Below are positions 1 to 13,012 of a stretch of DNA of 64,000 nucleotides, one piece after another (the stretch's first letter is position 1; the number at the start of each line of letters is the position of its first letter). This DNA comes from Calcarisporiella thermophila CBS 279.70 (taxonomy: Eukaryota > Calcarisporiellomycota). A program made the position numbers and the translations under genes. Location of the stretch: positions 504,714-568,713 of the forward strand of contig NW_027192198.1 in the NCBI RefSeq assembly GCF_041956535.1, read 5' to 3'. The notes under the pieces are model-generated. The model was not told where the DNA came from and searched no databases. It worked only from the letters and a program-made list of their open reading frames with translations.

Positions 1-1216
1 ATTCCCTGCATGCTCTGGAGAGGCGGCTCCGCGTTGAAAGGAGAAAACCGGCCCGAAATAAAACCGGGAGCTTTAGACGAAAAAGTTGTCCAATAGAGGT
101 GAGGACCAGTGTATGCGCGAATGGAAGAATTGGTTAGAGTCCATTCTAGATTGAATCTCCCAACGAGCCCATTGCGCATATACGCATAGAAAGAAGGCAT
201 ATATTCAACTCACGTAAACATCTGAGGGCTGGATTGTAGGTTATTGATTGGAGCTGGCTTACTTCAGTGCAATAAAGTGAAGCATCAGGAGCAGTACTGT
301 GGCTTCTATGCTTTTGCGTTGTTTGCATGCTTTCCTCCATTTTCAAGCAAAGATCTAGCATAGAGACTTAGCATACATTGACCAAAACAACAGCTTCGAC
401 GTTACCCTTTAATCTCGGTAAGCTCTATCTTTATAGCTTCCAGTTGAAAATTTAAGCGAGTAAGAATAGTGATATGGCTCAATTGGCTGGCAACAGCTCA
501 ATGGTAGAGGTTCGAAAAAGCAAACCGTCCCCGTCCGAAAATTTATCTTCCAATTTAATATGCCTCGATCGATAGCTTCAGATTTCTGATAGCAAATAAA
601 GAGTTTGAAATCGGTTGCCGATTTGAAAGTTCATGAACTTCTACACAGATCCGCGTGGATTCCTACCTAACTCTCGAAGGGTATTATAAGTGACCATCCA
701 ACATGAACTCTATCGACCCCTATCTCTCCACTCCCACCTCCCCGCCCCCTTCGTGTCATCGTCCCACTTTATCCGAGTGCTACTCCAAAGCCATGGTGGC
801 CAAGCTTGACCATGTTTAAGGAGATTAAGCTATTCCTCTTGAGTCACGTAAAACAAAATCGGCAACTATATTATAGAATTCAGGATCCAAAGCTCTCGGA
901 GAGAGAGGAGGACATGCCAATCAAAAGCTATATAAAATTACAAAAACAAAGAAAGCTACAACTAAGAGGAAAGAAGAGTTAAATATTTTAGATCAATAAG
1001 GAAATTAAAAGGAAATAACAGTGGAATGCTCGAAAATAACCTTTTCGATTTCTAGCCATAAACAGAATAAAACAGATCACTATATATGTTAGAAGGGGGG
1101 GGGGATAATTATTACAGAAAGAAAGAAAGAAAGGAGACAAGTAGGAAATTAAATATACTTTTCTTATAAATTATTCACCAAGGGGGAGGGGAGGGGCAAG
1201 CGTGTCATGGCACCCA
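1..1216. other. Intergenic, no gene recognised
   Basis: No frame on either strand looks like a conserved protein. The stretch holds short simple repeats: a G run near 1096-1104 and a GAAA-type run just after it (about 1118-1134). It lies downstream of the minus-strand Ndt80-like gene, so part of it is probably that gene's 3' UTR. Confidence 0.5.
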
Positions 1217-2864
1217 TTATGCCATAGTGAGCGGAGCCATTGGATGATTCATCGAGGAAGTGCATTGCATTTGCCATTCGCCGCGCTCCTCGCCATCCGA
1301 ATGGTATGCTTGCGGGTGCATGTTGGGACGGCGCGACGGATGGAAGCCTTCGTCAAACTCTTGCGCGGGATAGGGCGGAGCAGCCAGGGGAGGGCGGTCC
1401 AGGGAAGGCGGCCCACCCTGCTTAGCACTCGCCGCCCAGGGCCGCTCCATGCTCTGGATGTTGAGCCCCAATGGCAAGCGAGTCCGGTGCTCCAGTGGCC
1501 GGTACTCGCCATTCTCGGGGGATGCGTTTCCCTCTCCATTGGCCATGTAGGAGGGGGGAACGGACGGGGCCTGGAATGCGGATGGGTAGGATGTTCCATA
1601 GGTTGGGTAGCCCATCTCTCCGGGCAATACCGCGGGCCGGGGGTATGGCGAGAAGTATCGGCCGTCGACGGAGAGCGGGACCATGGGGCTATAGCGCCCC
1701 TGGTTGTCCGAGTAGTGGCCGGGAGAGCGCCCCCGCACCACCAGCGGAGAGGACTGTGCCACCGCCACACAAATCTGCTGGCCATTGTCACAGTAGGCGT
1801 GCAGCTCGTTCAGGAGGATGTAGTATTGCTGAGCCGCGCGCCGTTTCCCGTTATTTGCGGTGGCGGTTTTGAACTGGATGCGCTCGAACGTCGCGATGTT
1901 GGGCTGAGTCCCAATGGTGGCGAGGTTGAGGTCTCCCCCGGCGCGGATTGGTTTGGGCATCGGGGTGGTCTGGGGGCCTTTGTCGCGCTTCGGCGTGTGC
2001 TGCACAAGCTCGATGCGCTTGTCGGAGTTGGAAACCCGCGCGCTAAGGCCAATTAAGAACTGGGTGACGGTGTAGTGCTGGCCGTCGACCTCGATCAAGC
2101 AGGGAGTCTCAGGCTCGGCCAGCGGATAGTTGACGCCCTGGACGGAGAGGGCGGAGCTCACCTGGAAGTAGTTGCGGCGGTAGCAGGTCCAGTCGTTGTC
2201 GGACAGGAAGAATCCCTTGTCGACCTTGGAGTGGATGCGCACCTTGTATCTATAATGGGGAGGGAGCAGAGGGTCAGCGCCAGGGCGCAGCATGCAGGGC
2301 GTGCGGAGCCGCACACTTACTCGTTCATTCGATCCATGCTGTAGAGCGGATAGTGCTGCTTTGTCTGGCAAAAGAATGGGGTTGCGTCCACCTGGAACCC
2401 AGGCATGTCAATGCGCCTTCTGCGCACAGCGGAGAAAGGCAGTGGGCTGCCGGGAATCGGCGATCTCGGGGCATACTCGTGCACGGGAGGGGTCATGGGT
2501 TGGGTGGGGCGCGGCGTGCTGGGCGAGCTTAAGGCGGACTGAACAAAGCTAAAATGCAGAGGGGGTCAGTGCTAAGCTGCAATGCCAATCGCCCAAGATC
2601 ACGCTTACCCTCCTGCATAATAGTGCGGGCGCTCGGAGGGGGGCTCCAGGCCGGGCGTCATGGAAGATGAGTGATGTTCCGGGCTAGAGATGGGGCAAAT
2701 CTCATCAGGGGGCAACTCGGGGAGTCGCGGAGGAGCGCAATGACTTACATGGGGGTTGGCAGCGAGCTCTGGCCGTGGCCGAGGCCGTAGGATGAGTAGA
2801 ACTCGTCAGGATGATGGAATGGGCTCGGATGCGGGCGATCCCATTTATCGACTTGAGCATTCAT
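1217..2864 (-). CDS. Ndt80/PhoG-family DNA-binding transcription factor
   Basis: Four exons (2749-2864, 2609-2683, 2321-2548, 1217-2249) join in frame to 483 aa. The Ndt80/PhoG domain starts in exon 3 with FFCQTKQHYPLYSMDRMN and continues in exon 4 with the hallmark WTCYRRNYFQV, then a basic loop and IQFKTATANNGKRRAAQQYY. The family (Ndt80, XprG, Vib-1) binds MSE-like sites through an Ig-like fold and controls meiosis, sexual development or nutrient and incompatibility responses. The N-terminus is Pro/Ser-rich. The last 160 residues are Pro/Tyr/Gly-rich and probably disordered. I chose the ATG at 2864 (MNAQVDKW) as the first good in-frame ATG. The frame stays open further upstream but reads only Pro/Ser-rich low-complexity sequence. 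The DNA is markedly GC-rich. Which Ndt80 subgroup it belongs to cannot be told. Confidence 0.88.
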
Positions 2865-4071
2865 TGCGGCCGGGATTGTGCTGGAGGAGGAGGAGGAGGA
2901 GGGGTCGGGGGAGTCGGAGGGGCAAGGACCAAGGCCAGTCGTGGGCGAGGGGGTTTGTGCGAGCGAGGAGACGGAGGGGAAAACAGGGGGAAAGCAGCTC
3001 CGGAAGCAAGGAGAGCGCACAAAGTATAAATAATAGCCCTCAAAAGAGAATTGCAAATTTGCGGGGAGAAAATATTTCAGAAGCTGGGCGATTGGGTGAG
3101 CTAGTTTGAAAAAACGCGCGCAAGTGGATTCGACGGCTGGTCCGTTTTTGGCACACGTGCACAATTAAGGTTTATCGTCGCAGGCTTCAAGCTCCTTCCA
3201 CTCCCACGAGCGGTGAGAAGAAAAACAGAACACCAATCCGGCTATCCGAGCGGCTCGCGGCGGCAGAGGCCTCACACCCTCGACCCGCTCCACGGCTGCG
3301 CGCCCGAGGCTGCCAGGCCGCAAGGTTTGCTTGGATAATCCGGCAATCCCTGTTCTGGCCGTCGCCCCCCCTCCCCCTCGCCCAGTTCCACCCGATAGTC
3401 AATGGCCACAATCCGCTGACGTTGCCCAGCTCCGAACGATAAATTCCGAGAATCGATACGTTTATCCAGCAGGGTCTGATTTGATGTGAAAAGCTCCCTC
3501 ATCCTTGTGCTCAGGCTATCTACGTCTGTACTCCTTTACTAAGGCGATAAGACGCGCGCACAAGTACCCTCTCGCACCACCATCCCCATTAGGCCCAGAC
3601 GGCCGTATGAAAGCGTTCGACAAGTCGCCGCCGGCCGTCGCTCCAGGAAAAGCGCCGCGCACACCACGCCGCCGAATTCAAGTCCCAACGCCGCACTCTC
3701 TCCCTCGCCTCTCCCTCCCCAACAAAGTTCGGATATATAGGATGAGTAAGGGGCATTTTCTCTGAGAGATTGAATTCATCAATTTCCCTCAACCACGCTT
3801 TTGAGTGGGCGCGCCCAAGTGCCAAAGCTAAGCTAACCAAAAAAAAAAAGCTTGTAAAAGGGTCTATGGCGGTCCAAGCGTACAACGTGACATCTCAAAA
3901 AAGCACCATGTAGTTTAACAAAACAAACCGTTGACCTGCCAAGCTATATTTATTTCATCATACACATGATACTTCGAGTTAATAAACACATGGTGCGGCT
4001 TATGGACATACAATCAACAATATGGAGAATAATGAAAAAAGAAAAACAATGTGGGAGAGGCGGAAAAAACC
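2865..4071. other. Intergenic: Ndt80-like upstream region and myosin 3' flank
   Basis: GC-rich up to about 3.75 kb, then abruptly AT-rich. An A run sits near 3839-3849. The open frames here (for example 3187-3411 minus and 3505-3765 plus) have Arg/Pro-rich, low-complexity translations without recognisable domains. The stretch should hold the promoter and 5' UTR of the Ndt80-like gene. Confidence 0.5.
2883..2903. repeat. (GGA)n purine-rich simple repeat
   Basis: A short run of GGA triplets just upstream of the chosen start of the Ndt80-like gene, probably in its 5' UTR. Read in frame upstream of the ATG it would encode poly-Ser. Confidence 0.7.
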
Positions 4072-7000
4072 TTATTGCGTCGACGTCATCGCCTCGCCAA
4101 CTGATTCGGCCGAGGCGGCATTCAGACGCCGATTGGGTAAACGTATATGGAGCCGCTCAACCTCGCGCTCAAGCCTGTTCCAAACGCAGCAAAATCGGGT
4201 CGATATCACCCAAGTTTGACTTTCAATTTTATGGATATGGAAGCTTACCTTGCGGCACGATCCTTCGCATCCTTGGCCTCTCTCTCAGACCGCCTCTTGC
4301 TTAGCTGAAGCTCGCTCTCCAAGTTCTCCTAATGGTCCGCACAGAATCCGAAAAGATTAGCTATCCCCCTCGCCAAACTTCAAAGGATCAAACTCTAAAA
4401 CACCCTACCAGCTCTTTCAGGTTGGCTCGCAACCGCTCGGCTTTCTCTCTAAGCCACGTCATCTCCTGCTCCTGTCGAGACACCTTCTTCTCTCGCTCCG
4501 ACAGCTGGTGCTGAAGCTCTCGGATCTGCTGGCGGTAGGCTCTGGCGGCCTCATTTTTCTCTCGGGTGGCCTGCTCCAGTCGCGCTGTTACCTCCTCGAC
4601 CCGCTTTTCCAGACGCTGCACCTGGCGCGCGGCGCTGCCACTCTGAATTCGGGCATCCTTTTCAATGATCCGAACGCTGAGCTCCTTCAGCTGACGCTCA
4701 AGGCTCGTCTATCGGGTCGTGTGATGCTAGGGTCAGTGCCAAGTAACAAACCAATCAATCCAAAATGCGGGGTCACCTTGGCGCGGAAAAGCTCGGCGCT
4801 CATTTCCTGTTCCTTCGCTACCTCGGCCAGGGCCTCGGACGCCACCTGCTCCGCCCTACGGGCTTTCTTTTCTTCTCGATGCACGGTCGCCTCCATCTCG
4901 TCAAGCTGCCGTTGTAAGCCGTCGAGCTTCAAGGTCAGCTCCGTAAGCTTCCCTTCCGCAACATATCGTGCTTCCACCGCATGCTTGTGTTCCGCTTCCA
5001 GCTCTTCGAGCTGCTTCTCAAGCAGTTGTCGCGATCGCTCGGCACCCGATAATCTCTCCTCGGCGGCTTCGAGCGCATGTCTAAGCTCTTTGGCTTCGTC
5101 GGAGAGTCGTGACATACGTTTTTCGATCTGTGACTGGTGTTCATGAGAGTTCTGGGCCGCCTCTGCGAGTTCAGCCAAGCGAGCCTCGTAGCGCTCTCGC
5201 TCTCGCTGCCAGGTGGCCTCCTTGTGCATTTCTTCCGCGAGACGCTCGTTCGCCTCGTCCAATTCTCCCATAAGCTGACGCTTCTGCTCGTTGAATCTTG
5301 AAGCGGCTAGCTTCTCGTTCTCAAGCTCACGCAACACCTCCGTAAGCTCCTCCTGGAGAGCAGTATCCAGCTCCTTACTAAAGTTGTGCTGTGCCTCCGC
5401 GAGATGCTTTCTCTCTGCCTCTAACTCCTCAGCCAATTGGCGCCGCTCGTGAGCCAGCTCTTCCATTTCAATCAAAGTTTCTTCTAAACGACCCTCCGCC
5501 AGCGCCGCACGCTCCCTCTCGGCACACGCGTCCTCCTCGGCAGCATTCCTATCGCCCAGCGCGTTCTTAAGCTCTTGCTCCAAGTCGGAGATTCGTGCTA
5601 GCAACTCCGCTCCCTGTCGATCGGCCTTTTGCCGCTCTAAATTCACTAACTCAAGCACCCTCGCCGAATCTTCGGTCTGAGAACGCCTAGCCTCGAGCTC
5701 TTCGGCCAACTCCCGAGCTCGTGCTTGCTCCGCATACACCAACTGCTGCATTTCCTCGACCATGGCCGCCAGCTTTTCAGCACGGCTCTGCTCCTTGGCA
5801 CGCTCTGCATCCATGTCGCGTAAGCGTGCCTTGAGCTGAGCAGATTCGGCTTGGAGCGAACGATGGAACGTGCGCATCCGAGAAACTTCCTCCTCCCGCG
5901 CAGTGGATTCCTGCTCCAGTACACGATGGGCGGCCAATATCTGCTCCTTTTCCGCCTCTAGCTCTAGCACGCGCTCCTCCAACTCCTCAGCCCTGCCCCG
6001 AGATTGCAGCTCGAGCTCAAGCTGTTCGCGCACTTCGGCCTGCTGTATGACTTGTTCTTCTAGCTCCGCTATGCGAGCATTCGTGGCAGCCTTCAGCTCG
6101 GCCATTTCTCTTTCGCGCTGGTCGGCAACCGCTCGGAGATCCTCCACCTCGTCGGACAGGGATCGCGAGCCTTTACCCACTTTGTGGAAGCTGATCACCT
6201 CCGCCTGCTCCTCAAGCTCAGTTTCGAGCTGACGAATCCGTGCGTCGCGTTCCTCATTCTCCGAGCGCAACTTCTTCACCAACTCAAAGGTCTCCTCCAG
6301 CTCATGCTCAAGTTGTTGCGATTCTTGAGCCCTCTTTTGAAGATCACGGAGGCCGATTTTCGCATGGTGAAGCTCCTCCTCCAAAGCCAGCTTCTCCTTT
6401 TCGAGCCGGTGCACGGTGGCCTCCAGCTCAGCCCGCTCCGCCTCGACGCGCTTCAATCCAGCCTCGATTTGCTCACGCCGAGTATCGAGTTGACGCTGGC
6501 GTTGCTCCACGTCTCGAACGGCCGTGCGATGCAGTCGCTCTAACTCCGTGCACCTTGCTCGTAATCTCTCTCGTTCCGCAGTGACCATCTGCAAACGCTT
6601 CTCTATCTCTTGAGTGCGCTCATTCGCCTTCTCGACTTCTTTCGAATGTCCTGCCGCCACATTCTGGTGGCTCATGAGTTTATCCTCTATCGCGCGTCGC
6701 TCCGTACGCTCTTCTTCCAATTGCTCTCTTAGTTCGCGGGCCTCAATCTCCAATGCTTTCCGCTCTCGTTGAAGCTCATCGCTTAGTGCCTCCATCTGTT
6801 CTAACTCTGCGTTCACCTCACGTAACTCTTCGCGCAGTTCTACTTCACGCTCCTGAGTGCGCTTCAGAATTTCCTCCTTATCCACTGCTATATTGCGCTC
6901 ACTAATGAGCTGTTCTTCCATCTCACGCTTCTCAGTTTCAATCTGTCGCTTCAGTTGTTCAAGCCGCACGCGTTCTTCCGCCTCTTCACGCAGTCGCTCC

Positions 7001-10000
7001 TCAAGCTTCTCCACAGTACTCTCCATCTTGCGCATCTCTTCATCCATCTGAGTCACATTGAGTAGGGGCTTCACCTTAGAATAGAGTTTCCACCACGGCC
7101 ACTCGCGTAGTCGAACGTAGATTCTCGCATTGCGTTGAATTATCGTAATGGCCTGCAGCTGGTTGAGGCGACGACGCAGGCGTTTGCGAGCAAGAAATCC
7201 GCGGCATATTGCTTGACAAGCCGTAAATACTTTAGAAAGTGTCTGATCACGTACTTCTTCCAGCTCAGCAAGCTACGTATTGTATATAAATATAACTTCA
7301 AAACATCGCCTAAATCCAACTGCAGATAAATGACTCTTACCACTCCAGCTTTAAAGAACACTTTGCTTGTTCCAAGACGAAACTGGGTTGGCTCAAGCTG
7401 CATTGCCTCCAACAACCGCTGCGCCGCCGTGCGACCATCCATGAATCCCCGTGGGATGACCCCTGGGCATAAAATTTCATATCGTTGTCTAAACTCTGCA
7501 AACGGTAGACGATTCGGAAAGCCGGAGCGGCAGATCCGAATCCCCTCGAGTACACCGTTGCAGCGTAATTGATCAAGCACAAGTGGAACGTCCACCTTGC
7601 CGGGCTTTTTCTCTGCATTCGGAAGGATGCAGCGCACGAAGTGGGGGGAGGTGGAATAGAGCTGTTTCATGAGAGAGTTCAGCTGTTCCTTATGACGCTG
7701 AGCAACCGTGCGGAACAATCCCTTCTTGGTTGTATGCGTTTTATTTCCAGAGGTCACGATAGAGTTCTCCCCATCATCACAGGAGTAGTCATCAAAGAGA
7801 CGGGCAATATAGCGCTCAGATGAGTGCGCAAGCAAACGCGTGAGACATTCGTTCAGCGGATCCTTGTTCTTATCGAGCCAACCCGTTGTACGATATTCAA
7901 CGCGTCCTGCATAGTGCTGCAGAATGAAACCTTCTTGAAAGCGGAGCGGTTCAAATTTGGTCGATTTCTCTCGCCAAAGCCCATTTAATTTGTCAATAAA
8001 AGTCTTATCGGTCGCTTTAGGCATCACGCATTCTTCGTCAAGACAAGAGAGAATACCGACAGGCTAATCGTAAAAATAATAAGAAACGGAAGAATATTGC
8101 AACAACCATTCTGGACATACGTTTGCTTTGTCGATCAGATCGATAGTCGGCTGCAAATCGAGCCCATAGTCAACCCATTGCCAATCGATGTTTTCGCGCT
8201 TATACTCCTCTTGTTCGAGGATAAACATATGATGGTTGAAGAATTGTTGAAGACGTTCGTTTGTATAGTTAATACACAACTGCTCGAAACTATTGAGCTC
8301 GAAGATCTCAAACCCAGCAATGTCAAGAACACCTATGAACGTGCTCTTATGGCCTGGACGATCGAGTGCTTTATTGATTCGCTCAACGAGCGTCCGAAAC
8401 ATACGTTCATAAAGCGCTTTTGCAAGCGCCTGCAATGAGTAAATAACCTGCTCCTTAGTCCGTGATTGGGTTACCCAGTCACGACCGGCTTTAATGCGGG
8501 GTCTGAGCATCGCTTTTGTGAATTCGTTCAGCGGGATACCTAGTAGGTGACATGCACGCTCTGCAACCGATGTATCAGGAAGTTGAGCTTGGTCGCTTCG
8601 GTCGGAGGTAAGTGCAATATTCCCCAAATGCAAGATAGCAGCTATTACGCGGAAGAGATCGACTTGCTCTTCTCTTGATATTCCCATTATATCCAGAGAT
8701 TCCTAAAAACGGAAGAAGTGTTAGCAAATGGGTTGTAATGCGCTCGTGAAAAATCAATATACCCTTAAGAGCTTGAACTCAGAAATATCGTCTACTCCAT
8801 CAATATATTTGTTAGAGTTTTTGGTATATGCATAATAGTCTAAAGAGCCATCAAGAAGCAGTGTACCTATAATGATTATGAAGAAGAATTATTAGTACTA
8901 TTGCTTGAAACACCAAGGCTGTCGAATACAAACGCCGCAAGTCCTCCTCTGCTCCATTGATGAGCTGATAAAAGATATGATAATTGCGCTCCTTCGGATG
9001 TTGATAGGTGACTCGAGATTTTTCTAACAAGTACCATTCGATGTTCGCCCCGGCAATCTGACCAGCAGGGTTGAATTCGAGACGAATGAATTTACCCTAC
9101 CACAATTGATGTATTGATGAGTTAATGCTAACTTTCATAATCCATCTGCTCGCTTACAAATCGCGAAGAATTATTATTCCTTATAGTTTGCGCATTTCCA
9201 AATGCTTCTAATATTGGATTTGCCTAATTAATAATTTATATGTGTGTGTTAGAACACCACGTAAATTCTTCAAGTTGAGGACAAAAAAAACAAATACTTG
9301 AAGGATTTGCTGTTCGAGTTCGCCTAATTGTCGTAACTTTGATTTATCGCTGGCGACTCCGGCAAGATATTGAATAACTTTTTTAGTGTTTTCTGTCTTG
9401 CCCGCACCGGATTCACCGCTAATTTAATGTTAATGATAATTAGAGATTATATAAATTAAGGAATCACACAAGAAACTAACGTGATGAGTATGGACTGGTT
9501 TTCTTTATCCTGTAACATGTCGCGAAAGGCGATATCGGAAGTTGCAAATATATGTGGTGGCATTTCGCCACGTCGCTGGTTTTTATATTTACGAACAACC
9601 TGCTCAGCATAGATAGGCAATTTTCTGTACGGGTTCACAGCAACCAAGAATAAGCCGGAGTATGTCTATTTAACAAGTAGTTTAATTTAAGATATGCAAA
9701 GGAGTACGCGTAACCTCTTACATATATGAGATCAGAAAGGTATCGAAGTCTTAGATTGTGAATTACGGACGCCTCATTGAGGTATGTTAAGCTTGCCATA
9801 TCATCAACTTTGTCAAATTTCGGCGGATTCATTTTCTCGGTCTCATCGATATGCGCGGTTATAATCTACATTGAGAAAAAACGCGTAAAAAATTAATAAG
9901 AAATTAGCATATCTTTCACTTCCTAGAACATGTTAAAATTTATATTACCCTTCCATCCGCTAACTGCACCTGAACATGATTTTCCCCCTCCTCCTTTACT

Positions 10001-10227
10001 ATACTTCCCTCAACATATCCTTGCGATTTATCACGCACCCAAACACGCTTCTTTTCGTTAAAAGCTGCATGAGCTACTGCGTCCATCACGCCCAAATTGC
10101 CATTCCGTAGAAACACTTCTGATTCACCAGAAAACCCAAATGAGTTTCGTTGCGTGATACGTGTAGGCTTATCGGAGTTTGCGTTTGAATAAGCAAGTGT
10201 ATGTCGCCGAGGCTTCATGACATCCAT
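4072..10227 (-). CDS. Class II myosin heavy chain
   Basis: About 13 exons encode roughly 1,780 aa. In order: N-terminal SH3-like segment ([16 protein letters not shown]), P-loop GESGAGKT (near 9.4 kb), switch I NNNSSRFGKF, relay region ([20 protein letters not shown]), actin-binding loop, SH1 helix ([18 protein letters not shown]), converter ([10 protein letters not shown]), two IQ-like motifs ([12 protein letters not shown] and [11 protein letters not shown]), then [14 protein letters not shown] and a near-continuous heptad coiled coil of about 900 aa encoded mainly by 4777-7272, with small exons 4409-4708, 4249-4328 and 4072-4174. It drives the cytokinetic actomyosin ring and forms dimers through the tail. 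All visible ATPase residues are intact. One splice junction (near 8.87-8.95 kb) needs the less usual donor GTTTGT to keep the frame. The tail is less AT-rich than the surrounding DNA, as expected for Glu/Arg/Leu-rich coding sequence. Confidence 0.95.
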
Positions 10228-11194
10228 TACAATATAACTTAACGCTTAATCCGACTACTGACTGGCAAAAGATGAAACCTTAGAAAACTGATATGAGCTT
10301 GATATAATTCTCTCAAAATAAGATAAAAAAGATAGGAAAAAAAATTAAGAAATAAGTGGAAGAAAGAAAACAACAGAGCGCGTCTTAACGCGTCAAGTGA
10401 TGCTGGATTCCATTTATGAATGGCTTGTGCATTAATCTCAAAGATGTATTGGAGTTATGAACCTGAATTCATAAGCCACGAAATTAGACGCGATGTAAAA
10501 ATCAGAGATCTCCTAGTAGTTCATTTCGAAGGAGTATGAAAATTCAGCATACACTACTAATGATGACGATCTCGGGGTTAACAGTAAATATTTTAATACT
10601 GTGGGTTGCAATTCAAAAGAAACGCATTCGAAATATGGCATTTATATCTATTATATTGTATACATGCATATGTATGTTGTTTGATGGTTTAGTCTCTCGC
10701 AGAATAAGAGTTTTTATGCGCTTTATTTTACTATTTTATTCCAAGGGTAATTTAGGAAAATGAAGTAGTATCTACTTAACTGAGATTATTTGCTCTCAGG
10801 TAGTTTTAGCAACTATTTTGTTTAAATAAATAAAAGAGAAGCCCAAGTAAATTTACTGGCGATTTTTTTAGACAATTTTAATTCATTCGCCTAGATGGCA
10901 TTCTAGGTTACTGATGAAAAATAACAAATAACTTATACCCGTCGTCATTATTTATGTTTAAAAATGCGCTCTCCTTCCATTCTTCATTTGGTCTTTTAGT
11001 CCATTTCCTAATACCAGCTGCCGTACAAATGAAATAATAATATAAATATAAAGCTTCTCCTCACGATAACTAAAAGCAACTTATATATAATGGGATTATA
11101 CAGTTTGGCCGCCGTAATTTATTGCAAACTTATATTTTTCACACATGATAGAAGGTTCAGTGTTTTAAGAATTAATAGGAGCCACACAGTCGCC
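10228..11194. other. Intergenic, myosin promoter and LCMT 3' flank
   Basis: AT-rich. The only sizeable frame (10536-10763 plus, 75 aa) is hydrophobic and compositionally like random AT-rich DNA. I see no conserved protein. The 250 bp upstream of 10227 should hold the myosin promoter. Confidence 0.5.
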
Positions 11195-12636
11195 TCATGA
11201 GGCTGGTTTGTGATAATCGATAAACCCGATTCCATCAAAGAGCTTGGAATCTTCGTTAGATTGAGCTTTGTATGCCCACGCGATGCAGTAGTGCCTGGCA
11301 AGAAGGCGCCACTCCTCAAATTCATCCAACATCTCGAGTCTCGAAATCCTATTTAGAGCGAGTGGAACGCGTGATTAGCAAGTAGATTAATGCATGAGGC
11401 AAACTCTAAGAATTCTCACCTGGTTAGCTCCACTGGATCGATGTGCCTGTCATGAATTTTCTCAATATCAACAGAATCGGCATATGTCCAACCTCGTTTC
11501 AGGTATCTGTCTCGTTGGCATTCCAAAGTAGGATATGCGTGTATCCCTTTCAAGGTAAGTCCCCTTTGCTATTAAAATCAAGAAATAAAAAGGTCAACCT
11601 CATCAAACAAAATTTTCAGTGAAATGCACTTACTTTCAAATTCTGTATCATGACCGATCCAAAAGCATCGTTTGGAAGAATTTGCTCATATACTACAAAC
11701 ATTGAAGTTGCCATGTTATTTCCTACCCATTCAACAATCCTATCAGAATCGTGAGGGTCCAGGTATATAAGTACGCACTCAGACAGAAAAAGAGTCGGGA
11801 GCCTAAGAGCCAATCCATCAATCAAGTTCATGAAAATAATTCATCTATCAGATCGACATTTACTTCAAATCCAGTCCAGCTTGGACTAAACTTGGTACAA
11901 CTTTACTCTCCCAATGCCTTAAATCACCAGGTATAATATGAAAATCAGCAGTGTGAAGTTCGGTACCCCCTGATTCTAATTAGAGTAAAAGGTTTAAGTG
12001 AAAAATCGCAGAAACCTGTATCCATTGATATACACACCTACTCTGATATCCTCCCCCAATATTCTACATAGCTCTTGGTTTCGGCGCAATATTGCAATTT
12101 TATTAGCTGTTATCTCAGGGTAATCAATCTCAAAGTAATTGTTTGGCGTCAACAATGATTGCGCCTGGAGAAGCAATAAACAAATGAGTGTCAAAGCTCA
12201 GTATTTCAAATATAACACCTACTTTGTAGCAGAAGAATCTTGTATCTGAACCAGCTCCGAGAGAAACTACTTGTTTCTTTATATTGCTATTCCCGGCAGC
12301 TAAAAATTGCTGTATGAGTCGATCGAGGACAGTCGTGCGAATAAAGGTACCTAGATTACACAATTAGAGGATATCTCCACTGCATAGCAGAAAACGTACC
12401 TCGATTTATGATGGGCGGTCTGCGAACTGGGCGTTTTACAAAATACTGTACAAACGGATCATTTAAGTATCCTATATTAGCGGCCGAGCTAAATTATAAA
12501 TGGTAGAATAAATGGAAACAATCAAATGAAAAAAAAAAAAAATCAAATTTTACAGCCTGCCAATTACAGCATCATCATTTGTACGCCTCACAGCATCATC
12601 ACTGGCTGAATTGAGCTCGCCTGGACGTGGAAACAT
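11195..12636 (-). CDS. Leucine carboxyl methyltransferase (PP2A C-subunit, Ppm1/LCMT1)
   Basis: SAM-dependent enzyme that methylates the C-terminal Leu of the PP2A catalytic subunit, controlling holoenzyme assembly. About seven to eight short exons read through in frame. Visible family blocks: TNDDAVIGR at the start, [30 protein letters not shown], the SAM-binding [79 protein letters not shown] and the C-terminal [19 protein letters not shown] chose the start at 12636 ([18 protein letters not shown]) because an overlapping ATG 14 nt upstream runs into a stop. Stop at 11195. One donor (GTGTGT at the exon ending EDIRVG) was chosen to keep the frame. All core motifs are present, so it looks functional. 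Confidence 0.92.
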
Positions 12637-13012
12637 TGCGCGACATTAATCTACCGTTAAACTTCTACTTTGTAAGTGCAATATAAATTAAGGCCGGTGG
12701 CGCACTATTATTTAGCAGTCGCGAAAATTGGTTTAGAAACTAGTTAAAAATTAATAAACCAAAAAGGAGAAAAATAAACAATTAATATTTAAATGCGACG
12801 CGATATAGGGCTCGTAGATGGAGCAGAAATTTCAAGGTCTTCCACCTAATCCAATTTAGTTTATTACGCATAATACTATTAAAGAAAACTATGCAAGGGA
12901 CAATTAAGAGAACAAGAGAAATGCATGAAATCTAAAAGATAAACTAATGAAAAAAATTGTAAGGGAGATCAATGTTTACAGAAGAAATCTTTAGCTTAAT
13001 ACCGAGGGTAAC
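12637..13012. other. Short intergenic stretch
   Basis: AT-rich spacer between the start of LCMT1 and the stop of GTP cyclohydrolase II (both minus strand). It should contain the LCMT1 promoter. No gene seen. Confidence 0.5.

Noticed and set aside
494-516. tRNA-like A box and B box sequence (AGCTCAATGGTAGAG next to GGTTCGAA)
   Set aside because: The two boxes are directly adjacent, leaving no room for an anticodon arm, and no acceptor stem can be formed. Chance or a deep remnant.
1202-2056. 284-codon plus-strand open frame
   Set aside because: It is antisense to the conserved exon 4 of the Ndt80-like gene in GC-rich DNA, and its translation has no domain.
4508-5146. Long Ser/Cys-rich plus-strand open frames across the myosin tail (also 5870-6584)
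   Set aside because: Mirror images of Glu/Arg/Leu-rich coiled-coil codons; no independent gene.
10536-10763. 75-codon hydrophobic open frame
   Set aside because: Ile/Leu/Phe/Arg composition as expected from AT-rich DNA, no introns, no conserved motif.
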